A stretch of 64,000 bases of DNA. It comes from Eubacterium sulci ATCC 35585 (GTDB lineage: Bacteria > Bacillota > Clostridia > Peptostreptococcales > Anaerovoracaceae). A model generated the notes under the pieces. The model worked only from the letters and a program-made list of their open reading frames with translations, did not search any database and was not told the DNA's origin. Numbering within the stretch: the first letter of the stretch is position 1; every line of letters begins with the position of its first letter. Both the position numbers and the translations under genes were made by a program. This document shows positions 47,452 through 56,707 of the stretch, piece after piece. The stretch lies in contig CP012068.1 of assembly GCA_001189495.1 (NCBI GenBank), positions 124,001 through 188,000 on the forward strand, given 5' to 3'.

Positions 47452-47817
47452 ATGATAAGAGAAGACGATTTTCAAGAAAGAAGAAAACATATAGCTAATC
47501 TTACTGACGAAGAACTATATGAGAGATTCTGGCAGCTTACAGAACAGGTAGTAAATCCTCTTTTGGAGCTTGGAAAGAAGAACACAACACCTTCAGTTGA
47601 GAGAGCTGTACTCCTAAGAATGGGAATTTCATCACTCGAGACACAGAAGATTGTACAGGGTTGCATGGACAACGGACTAATGGGCCACGGCGCAGGTCAC
47701 GTTGTTTACAAGATTTCAAAAGAAAAGAACATTACTATTCCTGAAGCAGGCACAGCATTAGCAAACGGTGAATACTGGACAGATGCTGTTGCTCTCTTTA
47801 AGAAAGGGGGCAAATAA
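47452..47817 (+). CDS. oraS: D-Ornithine 4,5-aminomutase, small subunit
   Basis: A 121-residue subunit of the adenosylcobalamin/PLP mutase that moves the 5-amino group of D-ornithine to C4. It is recognised by family sequence (NPLLELGKKNTTPSVERAVL, residues about 35-54; GHGAGHVVYK near 78-87) and its place directly before oraE, 2 bases away. Confidence 0.95.
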   Translation: MIREDDFQERRKHIANLTDEELYERFWQLTEQVVNPLLELGKKNTTPSVERAVLLRMGISSLETQKIVQGCMDNGLMGHGAGHVVYKISKEKNITIPEAGTALANGEYWTDAVALFKKGGK

Positions 47818-47819
47818 AA

Positions 47820-50075
47820 ATGTCAGATATGATTTTAAAGCATAACGAAAAAATCGACGTTAGAGAGATTATCAAGGATCTTGATAAGTATGAGCCAAGA
47901 AGAAGAGGATGGCACTGGCGTGAACCAGCTCCAAACCTAGAGCTAGGACCTTTTGTATATAAGGATTGCTCAAAGCCACTAAAGAACAGTGTTGGTCTTC
48001 CACCAGCTAAGTTCTTTGGAGATATCGATCCACAGCCACTTCCAGTAATCACAACAGAAATCGCTTCTGGTAGATTCGAAGATGATATCAGAAGAATGAG
48101 AATGGCTGCATGGCACGGCGCTGACCATATCATGGTAATCAGACATATGGGTCAGTCACATATCGATGGCCTTATGGAGGGTACTCCACAGGGTATCGGT
48201 GGCATTCCTGTAACAAGAAAACAGGTTAGAGCACAGAGAAAGGCTCTTGACTTAATTGAGGATGAAGTAGGTCGTCCAATTAACTACCACTCATACGTAT
48301 CAGGTGTAGCAGGACCAGATGTAGCGGTAATGTTCGCTGAAGAAGGTATCAACGGTGCTCACCAGGATCCACAGTACAACGTTCTTTACAGAGATATCAA
48401 CTGTGTTAGATCATTTGTTGACGCTTGTGAATCAAAGAAGATTATGGCTTGGGCTGACATTCTTCAGATTGACGGCGCTCACAATGCTAACGCAACAGCA
48501 AGAGAAGCTTGGAAGGTAATGCCTGAGCTAATCGTTCAGCACTCAATCAACTCACTCTTCTCAGAGAAGGTTGGTATTAAGCCAAGCAATATCTCACTGT
48601 CAACAGTACCTCCAACAGCAACACCAGCTCCTTGTATGTACCTTGACTTACCATACGCTGTAGCACTTAGAGATATCTGCGACAGATATAAGATGAGAGC
48701 TCAGCAGAACACAAAGTATATCTGCTCATCAGTAAGAGAAGCTACTGTAACACACGTGCTAAACATGTTCATTTCAAAGCTTACACGTGCTGACATCCAG
48801 TCAACAATCACACCTGATGAAGGAAGAAACGTTCCATGGCACATCTACAACATGGAAGCTTGCGACAACGCTAAACAGGCACTCATCGGTATGGACGGAC
48901 TTATGGAACTCGTAGAGCTCAAGAAGGACGGTCCACTCAGAGAGATGGTTAGAGACATCAAGGAAAGAGCACTCCTATTCATGGAAGAAATCATCGAAGT
49001 TGGTGGATACTTCCAGGCTGTACAGGAAGGCTTCTTCGTAGACTCAGCTAAGTACCCAGCAAGAAACGGCGACGGTATCGCAAGACAGATTGAAGGCGGT
49101 GTAGGCTACGGATTTATCTTTGAGAGAGAAGAAGACTACATGGCTCCAGTAACAGCTCACTACGGATACAACAACGTTGAGCAGTACGGAGGAGATCCTG
49201 AAAATCCATCAGCTCTTATCGGTGGTTGTACATTCGAAGACAGAAGCAAAATCGTATTTATCGATGAGCTCGAAGAAGAAGATACAGTACATCGCAGACT
49301 CGAAAAGGTTGAGAAATACCTTGACGGAGAAGCAATCAAGCCAGAGATGGAATGGTGCGGAGACGGCGTTGTACTCATGACAATGATGATTCCAGCAAAT
49401 GCAAGAACATCCGAAGCTGTTGCTCTAGAGATTGGTCGCAAGCTAGGCCTTGAGAATCCTGAAGTAACAAGTAAGGAAGTAATGCAGGAGGCTGAAGGTA
49501 CAAGAATCGAGATGAAGGGTAAGGTTACATTCGATGTAGACCCTGAAGGACTTGAGATTCCACCTGAACCACATCACCTACCAGATGCAATTCTATTTGA
49601 GGAGTTCAAGGAACACCCAATGGTAGTTGTTTGCGGAACAGTAGGTGAGGATGAACACTCAGTTGGACTAAGAGAAATCATCAACATCAAGCACGGTGGT
49701 ATCGAGAAGTGGGGTATCAAGGTTAACTACCTAGGAACTTCAGTACCAGTTGAAAAGCTTGTTGACGCTGCTATAGAGCTTAACGCTTCAGCAATCCTAG
49801 CTTCAACAATCATTTCACACGATAACATCCACTACAAGAACATGAAGAGAATCAACGAACTCGCAATCGAGAAGGGTATCAGAGATAAGGTAATTATCTG
49901 TGCTGGCGGAACTCAGGTTGTTCCTGAAGAAGCTAGAAAGACTGGTATCGACGAAGGTTTCGGAAGAGACTCACATGGTATCGATGTTGCGACATTCCTT
50001 GCAGAAGAAGCAATGAGAAAGAGGGGCGTACTAGCTCCAGGCGAAAAGGCCAACGAAAAGTTCGGTAAAAAATAG
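47820..50075 (+). CDS. oraE: D-Ornithine 4,5-aminomutase, large subunit
   Basis: A 751-residue catalytic subunit. A TIM-barrel region spans about residues 80-590; the C-terminal cobalamin-binding Rossmann domain has the DxHxxG base-off motif as EDEHSVGLREI near residue 617 and IICAGGT later. It binds both adenosylcobalamin and PLP. It is the end of the main operon: a strong hairpin follows 16 bases after the stop. Confidence 0.97.
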   Translation: MSDMILKHNEKIDVREIIKDLDKYEPRRRGWHWREPAPNLELGPFVYKDCSKPLKNSVGLPPAKFFGDIDPQPLPVITTEIASGRFEDDIRRMRMAAWHGADHIMVIRHMGQSHIDGLMEGTPQGIGGIPVTRKQVRAQRKALDLIEDEVGRPINYHSYVSGVAGPDVAVMFAEEGINGAHQDPQYNVLYRDINCVRSFVDACESKKIMAWADILQIDGAHNANATAREAWKVMPELIVQHSINSLFSEKVGIKPSNISLSTVPPTATPAPCMYLDLPYAVALRDICDRYKMRAQQNTKYICSSVREATVTHVLNMFISKLTRADIQSTITPDEGRNVPWHIYNMEACDNAKQALIGMDGLMELVELKKDGPLREMVRDIKERALLFMEEIIEVGGYFQAVQEGFFVDSAKYPARNGDGIARQIEGGVGYGFIFEREEDYMAPVTAHYGYNNVEQYGGDPENPSALIGGCTFEDRSKIVFIDELEEEDTVHRRLEKVEKYLDGEAIKPEMEWCGDGVVLMTMMIPANARTSEAVALEIGRKLGLENPEVTSKEVMQEAEGTRIEMKGKVTFDVDPEGLEIPPEPHHLPDAILFEEFKEHPMVVVCGTVGEDEHSVGLREIINIKHGGIEKWGIKVNYLGTSVPVEKLVDAAIELNASAILASTIISHDNIHYKNMKRINELAIEKGIRDKVIICAGGTQVVPEEARKTGIDEGFGRDSHGIDVATFLAEEAMRKRGVLAPGEKANEKFGKK

Positions 50076-50090
50076 GATTTCTATTAAATA

Positions 50091-50118
50091 AAAGGGCGGG
50101 CTTTTGCCCGTCCTTTTG
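50091..50118 (+). terminator. Hairpin terminator after oraE
   Basis: AAAGGGCGGGC / GCCCGTCCTTT stem with a TTTT loop followed by TTGTC. It lies between oraE and the reactivase gene, so downstream genes may depend on readthrough. Confidence 0.8.
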
Positions 50119-50141
50119 TCTAAACGGCAGAAAGGAAGAAG

Positions 50142-51731
50142 ATGAAAGTAGATGTATTGGTAGCAGAAATCGGATCTACGACGACAGTTGTAAACGCGTT
50201 CACAGATCTTGGTACTGATAATCCGGTTTTTTGGGGACAAGGACAGGCACCTACTTCGGTTTTAGAAGGTGACGTAAGAGTCGGATTGCAGGGTGCAATA
50301 GATGATCTCTGCCGAAACAAAGGTATTGATAAACTAGAATATGGTGAAATGCTTGCAACATCATCTGCTGCAGGCGGACTAAAGATGACAGTTCACGGCC
50401 TCGTTTACGATATGACAGCGAAGGCAGCAAAGGAAGCTGCTCTTGGTGCAGGTGGAATCATCCACAACATAACGGCAGGTCGTTTGAGAAGAACGGATAT
50501 AGCAAAGATCAAGGAAATTAATCCTAATCTCATTTTGATAGCTGGCGGTGTTGACTTCGGTGAAAGAGATACAGCGCTTGACAATGCGGAATTAATTCGT
50601 GCTATGGGTCTTAAGATTCCTGTAATTTATGCAGGAAATGTAGAGAACCAGGAAGAGATGAAGCTTATCTTTGATGAAGAGAGCGGACAGAAGCTCTATA
50701 TCGTAGATAATGTATATCCAAAGATAGATGCGCTCAATGTTGAGCCTTGCCGTAAGGTAATTCAGGATGCTTTTGAGGACCACATTACAAATGCTCCGGG
50801 AATGGAACATGTTAGGGACATGGTTAACGGACCTATAATTCCAACACCAGGTGCTGTAATGGAATGTACAAAGGTTTTGTATGACTGCCTAGGAGACCTA
50901 ATCGTTCTCGACGTAGGTGGTGCGACAACGGACCTTCACTCAGTAGCTACAGAATCAGACAAGATTGCAAGACTTATGATCTCACCTGAGCCAAAGGCTA
51001 AGAGAACCGTAGAAGGAGACCTTGGTGTCTATGTCAATAGAATGAAGGTTATCGAATCTATAGGTGAGGAAAAGCTTAGAGAAGAGTGCAAGGCTATGGG
51101 AGTTGACTTTGATGAAGTTCTCGCAAGCTACGTTGCAATTCCAAAGAATGAAGCAGAAATTAAGTTCGTTGAAAGATTGACAACTGAGGCAGTTCTCAAG
51201 GCAACAGAAAGACACGCTGGATATCTTAGATATATTTATGGACCAAGTGGAAGAAGTACACTGGCAGAGGGCAAGGACCTTACACAGGTAAAGTACATCG
51301 TTGGTACTGGTGGTGCATTGACAAGACTTCCTCATAGAGTGGACATCATGAAGAAGATTGCTCCATACAATGAGAGCGGAATGCTTCTTTTCCCAAGTGA
51401 ACACGCTCAGATTTTGGTTGATAACGACTACATCATGGCTTCACTAGGTGTGCTTTCAACTCGTTACCGCGAGGCTGCGATAAAGCTTCTCGAGAAGAGC
51501 CTTGATATGAAGTTCCCAGAGAAGAAGGACGAGAAGTTTACTTCGGCAGCTATGGCCCTCAAAGAGGCAGAAATTGCAGTTGAAGAAAAGGATCACGCTG
51601 AAGAGGAGCGCAGAGAGCACATCAGACAGATGGAGAAGCTCGGCTATGATATGTCAGCGTACAAGAAGGATGACCCTACGAGCAACGGCGATGACGAAGG
51701 CGTTAAGGGCAAGTGGACGGAAAAGGAATAA
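50142..51731 (+). CDS. GlmL/MutL-family ATPase, probable ornithine aminomutase reactivase
   Basis: A 529-residue ASKHA-fold ATPase of the GlmL/MutL family. VLVAEIGSTTTVVNAF (residues 5-20) is the first phosphate loop, and a second phosphate motif VLDVGGATTDLHSV lies near residues 257-270. Related proteins accompany B12 mutases such as glutamate mutase and are thought to protect or recharge them. The C-terminal 50 residues are highly charged. In ornithine-fermenting clostridia the same gene sits between oraE and the racemase. Confidence 0.88.
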   Translation: MKVDVLVAEIGSTTTVVNAFTDLGTDNPVFWGQGQAPTSVLEGDVRVGLQGAIDDLCRNKGIDKLEYGEMLATSSAAGGLKMTVHGLVYDMTAKAAKEAALGAGGIIHNITAGRLRRTDIAKIKEINPNLILIAGGVDFGERDTALDNAELIRAMGLKIPVIYAGNVENQEEMKLIFDEESGQKLYIVDNVYPKIDALNVEPCRKVIQDAFEDHITNAPGMEHVRDMVNGPIIPTPGAVMECTKVLYDCLGDLIVLDVGGATTDLHSVATESDKIARLMISPEPKAKRTVEGDLGVYVNRMKVIESIGEEKLREECKAMGVDFDEVLASYVAIPKNEAEIKFVERLTTEAVLKATERHAGYLRYIYGPSGRSTLAEGKDLTQVKYIVGTGGALTRLPHRVDIMKKIAPYNESGMLLFPSEHAQILVDNDYIMASLGVLSTRYREAAIKLLEKSLDMKFPEKKDEKFTSAAMALKEAEIAVEEKDHAEEERREHIRQMEKLGYDMSAYKKDDPTSNGDDEGVKGKWTEKE

Positions 51732-51743
51732 AAGGAGAAGGAC

Positions 51744-52832
51744 ATGTATCCACAGATTAGCATTAACCTAAAGAAACTCAGAAAAAACCTCGATGCAGTT
51801 GCAAAGACAACTAAGGAGGATGGTAAGTGCAGCATGATGGTTGTAACCAAGGCTGTTTGCGCAGATGAAGAAGTAGTAAAGATGATTGCAGATACTCCAG
51901 CAGTTGACTTTCTTGCAGATTCACGTATATCAAATATCGCAAGCTATGCAGATGTCGCACACAAGAATGGCAAGAAGACAGTTCTTCTAAGAATTCCAAT
52001 GCAGAGCGAGATTGCTGAAGTAGCAAAGTACGTTGATCTATGCATGATCTCCGAAATTGAGACAATCAAGCTTCTAAATGCTGAAGCATCAAAGCTTGGC
52101 AAGAAGCAGGATATACTTTTGATGATTGATATGGGAGACCTCAGAGAGGGAATTTTCTTCCAGAACAAGGATTTGATTTTCGAAGCAGTTGAGCAGATTC
52201 TAGCTCTTGATAACATCAATCTTTATGGCGTTGGTGTTAACCTAACATGCTATGGTGCTATCATTCCAAAGAACGAGAACCTTTCAGGTCTTGTTGAAAT
52301 CGCAAGAGAAATTGAAGCTAAGTTCGGTATCAAGCTAGAGATGGTTTCAGGTGGAAACTCAAGCTCAATCTATTTGATTGACAAGGGAGAGCTTCCAGAG
52401 GGAATCAACAACCTAAGACTTGGTGAGTCGGTGCTCCTCGGAAACGACACAGCATACAGCACAAGACTTCCAGGTACAGACGCAGATGCTTTTGTTCTCA
52501 AGGCAGAAATCGTTGAGCTCAAGAAAAAGCCTTCACTACCTATCGGTGAGGTTGGCGTTGACGCATTTGGACAGAAGCCTTACTACGAGGACAGAGGTAT
52601 AATGGATAGAGCCATCATCGCAATTGGTAAGCAGGACACAGACCTAGATAGCATGGAGCCAATTGACTCAAGACTTGAGATTATGGGCGGAAGCTCAGAC
52701 CACATCATCGTCGATGTAACAAAGGCAGAAGGCGACTATAAGGTTGGCGACATAATCGAGTTTACTTTGAGCTACGGCGGACTGCTAAAGTGCATGACAA
52801 GCAAATATGTAGAAAAAACATATATTAAGTAG
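51744..52832 (+). CDS. orr: Ornithine racemase
   Basis: A 362-residue PLP enzyme of the alanine-racemase fold III type that converts L-ornithine into the D-ornithine used by OraSE. The PLP lysine is in MMVVTKAV near residue 36; LMIDMGDLREG near residues 125-135 and a later SGGNSSS phosphate-binding segment fit the family. Assignment to ornithine rather than alanine follows from the cluster. It starts 12 bases after the ATPase gene with AAAGGAGAAGG and ends before a terminator. Confidence 0.92.
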   Translation: MYPQISINLKKLRKNLDAVAKTTKEDGKCSMMVVTKAVCADEEVVKMIADTPAVDFLADSRISNIASYADVAHKNGKKTVLLRIPMQSEIAEVAKYVDLCMISEIETIKLLNAEASKLGKKQDILLMIDMGDLREGIFFQNKDLIFEAVEQILALDNINLYGVGVNLTCYGAIIPKNENLSGLVEIAREIEAKFGIKLEMVSGGNSSSIYLIDKGELPEGINNLRLGESVLLGNDTAYSTRLPGTDADAFVLKAEIVELKKKPSLPIGEVGVDAFGQKPYYEDRGIMDRAIIAIGKQDTDLDSMEPIDSRLEIMGGSSDHIIVDVTKAEGDYKVGDIIEFTLSYGGLLKCMTSKYVEKTYIK

Positions 52833-52881
52833 GCTAGTCAAAGATCCAAATCCAAAGAACAAATAGGGATATAAATCCATC

Positions 52882-52926
52882 AAAGCGGCACAAACTACAA
52901 GTTTTAGGGAGTGCCGTTTTTATATT
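52882..52926 (+). terminator. Terminator after orr
   Basis: CGGCAC / GTGCCG arms with a longer loop, followed by TTTTTATATT. Confidence 0.7.
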
Positions 52927-52999
52927 ACAAGTATTTCTACATAAATTATTCATGTTATAATAAATGATATGTATTGATGGAATAGATTAAGGAGGAACA

Positions 53000-53566
53000 A
53001 TGAACAATTTCGAGAAATATAAAATTCTAAGTGCAGGAAAGCCATTTGCTCATCGTGCCAAAATCGCGATGGTCATGCTAGATAGTGCTACCGTATACGA
53101 GGAGCTTAAAGAAGACGCATCAAAGACTTCAGTTCCCGGAGACTACGGATGCCTTGGGGGATTTCCTGAGAATATCCTTGAAATGCTAGTAAGCGAACTC
53201 ATATGTAGAGAAACTTGGTATTTGCCAGACGAGGCTAAAATATGGGATAGACGCTTTGGAAGCCTATTTAAAAATAAATTCTTTTGCTATGACGATGATA
53301 GTGAAACTTGGAGTGATATACTTCACAGATATTTTTTGGAGCTAGAATGGATGCCGAAGAAGGAGGACTATAACTCGACGAGGAGCTACAACAAAGCTTG
53401 GGAATATTTTGGGGAGCTTTTAGCAGTCGTGAAGCAAAATAATCACCCTGAATTTGAAAAGTATCTAGAGATTGCAAAAGAAAATGGAATGAATGAGGTC
53501 GTGCTAGAAAGGAAGCTAAATGAGCTTTCTGAGATTAAAAAATCCTTTGAGTTAGCTTCCAAATAG
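53000..53566 (+). CDS. Hypothetical protein inside the ornithine cluster
   Basis: A 188-residue soluble protein, not recognised. It has no signal or membrane segment; it is rich in aromatic residues and acidic (for example FCYDDDSETWSDILHRYF near residues 94-111). A good AAGGAGG precedes ATG 53000, and TATAAT-like TATAATAAATG lies about 50 bases upstream, so it has its own promoter between two terminated units. No function can be offered. Confidence 0.65.
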   Translation: MNNFEKYKILSAGKPFAHRAKIAMVMLDSATVYEELKEDASKTSVPGDYGCLGGFPENILEMLVSELICRETWYLPDEAKIWDRRFGSLFKNKFFCYDDDSETWSDILHRYFLELEWMPKKEDYNSTRSYNKAWEYFGELLAVVKQNNHPEFEKYLEIAKENGMNEVVLERKLNELSEIKKSFELASK

Positions 53567-53822
53567 AAAAAACGGGCACATTTGTTACGAAAAAGCAAAT
53601 TTCAAAGGTTTATCATTAGTAAACAAGGCTATAAAGCAAATGTTAATTAGAATCACTAATAAAAAAATAGAAATTTTTTTGTGTAGAGTCAACAAAAATG
53701 ACCCTCTAAATTTGATTAAATTAACTATTGTAATAATGTAGATTAAGGTTCATAATATACCTATGAAACTACAGGGTTCTACAAAATTATGGAAGTCTAT
53801 GAAAAGAAAGGAATTACAACAA
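53567..53822. promoter_or_regulatory. Leader region of the NhaC-family gene
   Basis: A 256-base AT-rich spacer. AAAAAAA-N6-TTTTTTT (about 53663-53683) could end the upstream gene. A TGTAATAAT extended -10 at 53730-53738 is the likeliest promoter. An imperfect hairpin AGAGTCA/TGACCCTCT lies about 53685-53707. No sigma-54 -24/-12 element or TGCAAA-N4-TTTGCA site is visible here. Confidence 0.4.
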
Positions 53823-55271
53823 ATGGAAGACAATGTAAAGGCTAAAGAGCCAAGAGCACCTAAGCTGTACGAAGCGATTGCTACGTTCCTAGGCTTAGTT
53901 GTAATCATGTCAGTGGGTATCGTAGTATTTGAAGTAAGCCCACACATCCCAATGTTCATTGGCGTTATCTTTGCATCACTTATGGCACTAAGACTTGGAT
54001 ACAAGTGGGATGCAGTAGAAAGCATGATGATCACAGGTATATCACGTGCGATGCAGGCTATTCTAATTCTTATGATTGTTGGTATGCTCGTTGGAGCATG
54101 GATCCTATCAGGAACAATCCCAACAATGATTTATTACGGACTTAAGCTATTATCACCATCAGTTTTCTTGGTTGCAACTGTTCTTATCTGCTCAGTAACA
54201 TCCCTAGCAACAGGTACATCATGGGGAACAATGGGAACCATGGGTCTTGCACTTATGGGTATCGCAGCAGGTCTAGGAGTTCCCGTTGGACCTACAGCAG
54301 GTGCAATCCTTTCAGGTGCATACTTCGGAGATAAGCTATCACCTCTATCAGATACAACAAACCTAGCACCAGCTATGGCAGGTACTGATGTATTCTCACA
54401 CGTTAAGTTCATGATGAAGGCTACAATTACTGCATATGTAATCGCACTTGTATTCTTCGGAGTATACGGATTCATGCACGCTAACAACGGTCACGCAGAT
54501 ACATCACAGCTAGATATTCTTATGAACGGAATTAAGGATAACTTCAATGTTAACCCAATTCTACTACTTCCACCACTAGTAGTTATACTAGCTATTGCAC
54601 TTAAGATGCCAGCTATCCCTGGTATCACACTAGGTGTAATCGTAGCAGCAGTTATGGCTCCTATCTTTCAGAAGGATGTTACACTCGGCGCAATCTTCAA
54701 CAGTGCAATGAGCGGATTCACAATGCAGAGCGGAATCGAGTCACTAGACAACCTACTAACTAAGGGCGGACTAATGGGAATGGCTGAGTCAATTCTCATG
54801 ACAATGATCGCTATGATGTTCGGTGGAATCATGGAAGCTACAGGACAGCTAAACGTTATCATCAATGCTATTACAAAGTATGTAAAGAGCGGTCCAGCAC
54901 TTATCGGTGTTACAGAGCTTACATGTATCGCATCAAACGTTACAATGCCTGAGCAGTACATCTCAATCCTAGTTCCAGGAAGAATGTATGCTCCAGCATA
55001 TCGTAAGGCAGGAATGCACCCAGCAGCTCTATCAAATGCTCTAGAGTCAGCTGGTACAGTTACTTCACCACTCGTTCCATGGAACACATGTGCTATCTAC
55101 ATCAAGAAGACTCTTGGTATCCAGAGCACAGCAGTATACTTCCCATGGGCAATCTTCAACTTGGCAATGCCAGTAGTTACATTCCTCTTAGCATTCGCGG
55201 GAGTCACAATCAAGAAGATGACACCAGAAGAGCAGAAGATTGCAGACGAAGGCGGACTAGTAAAGCTATAA
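53823..55271 (+). CDS. NhaC-family sodium/proton antiporter-like transporter
   Basis: A 482-residue membrane protein with about eleven to twelve helices and NhaC-family sequence (for example SLATGTSWGTMGTMGLALMG near residues 136-155, then SGAYFGDKLSPLSDTTNLAP). ATG 53823 is chosen because AAAGGA lies 10 bases upstream; in-frame starts 20 codons earlier have no ribosome site. Codon use is C-ending like ord-oraE, unlike the preceding unknown gene, indicating high expression. The same family ends ornithine clusters in other clostridia; ornithine or product transport is plausible but unproven. Confidence 0.85.
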   Translation: MEDNVKAKEPRAPKLYEAIATFLGLVVIMSVGIVVFEVSPHIPMFIGVIFASLMALRLGYKWDAVESMMITGISRAMQAILILMIVGMLVGAWILSGTIPTMIYYGLKLLSPSVFLVATVLICSVTSLATGTSWGTMGTMGLALMGIAAGLGVPVGPTAGAILSGAYFGDKLSPLSDTTNLAPAMAGTDVFSHVKFMMKATITAYVIALVFFGVYGFMHANNGHADTSQLDILMNGIKDNFNVNPILLLPPLVVILAIALKMPAIPGITLGVIVAAVMAPIFQKDVTLGAIFNSAMSGFTMQSGIESLDNLLTKGGLMGMAESILMTMIAMMFGGIMEATGQLNVIINAITKYVKSGPALIGVTELTCIASNVTMPEQYISILVPGRMYAPAYRKAGMHPAALSNALESAGTVTSPLVPWNTCAIYIKKTLGIQSTAVYFPWAIFNLAMPVVTFLLAFAGVTIKKMTPEEQKIADEGGLVKL

Positions 55272-55317
55272 ACTTAGGCGTGAAATTAACATAATTAATC
55301 ACATAGAAATCCTGTAA

Positions 55318-55350
55318 AGCGAAAGAACCGCATCTGCGGTTCTTTTGCTT
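55318..55350 (+). terminator. Terminator after the NhaC-family gene
   Basis: AAAGAACCGCA / TGCGGTTCTTT with a 2-base loop and TTGCTTTT. Confidence 0.85.
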
Positions 55351-55443
55351 TTCCTAGAACTTTAAATTTTTTGTGATTTATGATATTATATAGGCAACAT
55401 GAAAAGCAGATTTTAGATAGGCTATGTGCCGAAAGGGACATCT

Positions 55444-56601
55444 ATGTTTGGAAGAAAGAAATATCTCTTTGCGAGGAAAACGCGAATTCAATATATAAGG
55501 GACATCGTAATCGGAGTAGTAATTCTATTTTTAGCGTTCCTAGTATTTTTGTTTATATACTTTAATTTCTTTGGTACAGCGAGCAGGGTTAAGCTAAAGG
55601 ATAGCCTAAATGCTGAGATTAACAGCAAGGCTATGGCGTCTGACTATATTGAGAGTATAGACGGTGGCAAGCTGAAGAAGGATGTTAAGATTGATACCTC
55701 CAAACTCGGAAAGAAGAAATATAAGGTTGTCCTTAGCATAGATGGTAAGGATAAGAACTACGATTTCGACGTTAATGTTGTTGATACTAAGGCTCCGGTA
55801 ATCAGCATGGAGACCGAAGTTAATGTCTTACTCGGAAATGCAAGCAAGATTGAGGATATGGCTAAGGTGAGCGATAACTCAGGTAAGTTTAAACTTAAGA
55901 CAGAGGGAAGCTACGACGCAAAGAAGGCCGGAAGCTATAGCCTGACTCTAATTGCAACTGATGATAGCGGAAATAAGTCTGAGAAGAAGATCAAGGTCAA
56001 TGTTATAGACATGGATCAAACCGAAGGAGATATGAGCTTTGTAACAGGTAAGGGCTTTACACTTACACGCGTGGATGGGCTTACTAGCATAGATGGTATT
56101 TTGATTGTAAATAACAGCTTCTCGCTTCCTGAGGACTATGGCATAGGTGCTATCCAAAACGATGCGTATACAGAGTTTAAGAGGCTTCTCGATGATGCGA
56201 AATCAGATGGTGTTCATTTCAGCTTGCTAAGTGGATATAGATCTTACCGTGTGCAGAAGGAAATCTACGATGATTATGTTTCTAAGTACGGGAAGGAAGC
56301 TGCTGACAAGGCCGTTGCTAGACCTGGATATTCAGAGCATCAGACAGGATATGCTCTTGATTTAAACGATGAGCAGGAGAGCTTTGCAGATACTACTGCA
56401 GGAAAGTGGCTTAACGCAAACTGTGCTAAATATGGTTTCATCATTAGATATCCTAAGGGAAAGGAAGCCATTACGGGAAGAACATATCAGCCATGGCATG
56501 TAAGATATGTAGGACCTGAGCTTGCAACAAAGCTATATAACAATGGCAAGTGGATTACACTTGAGGAGTACTTTGGAATTTCGAGCGTTTACTCTAAGTA
56601 G
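55444..56601 (+). CDS. VanY-type D-alanyl-D-alanine carboxypeptidase
   Basis: A 385-residue membrane-anchored peptidase (M15B). One N-terminal helix (about residues 20-45) is followed by two Ig-like or DUF5011-type regions (about 85-180) and a C-terminal catalytic domain: SGYRSYRVQ near 271, RPGYSEHQTGYALDL near 302-316 with zinc ligands His and Asp, and PWHVRYVG near 346. It trims the terminal D-Ala of peptidoglycan stems. ATG 55444 follows AAAGGGACA. No vancomycin resistance genes are near, so a housekeeping role is likelier. Confidence 0.88.
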   Translation: MFGRKKYLFARKTRIQYIRDIVIGVVILFLAFLVFLFIYFNFFGTASRVKLKDSLNAEINSKAMASDYIESIDGGKLKKDVKIDTSKLGKKKYKVVLSIDGKDKNYDFDVNVVDTKAPVISMETEVNVLLGNASKIEDMAKVSDNSGKFKLKTEGSYDAKKAGSYSLTLIATDDSGNKSEKKIKVNVIDMDQTEGDMSFVTGKGFTLTRVDGLTSIDGILIVNNSFSLPEDYGIGAIQNDAYTEFKRLLDDAKSDGVHFSLLSGYRSYRVQKEIYDDYVSKYGKEAADKAVARPGYSEHQTGYALDLNDEQESFADTTAGKWLNANCAKYGFIIRYPKGKEAITGRTYQPWHVRYVGPELATKLYNNGKWITLEEYFGISSVYSK

Positions 56602-56621
56602 GAATTCAAAGTGATAATAAT

Positions 56622-56655
56622 TAGGGACGTAAAGCAAAAGCTTTCGTCCCTTTTG
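56622..56655. terminator. Terminator between vanY-like gene and cvpA
   Basis: GGGACG-t-AAAGC / GCTTTCGTCCC stem followed by TTTTGTG, between convergent genes. Confidence 0.8.
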
Positions 56656-56707
56656 TGTCTGTTAAGTACCTTATCTATATTGGTTCCTCTACGAGGCTGA
56701 TATTTAT

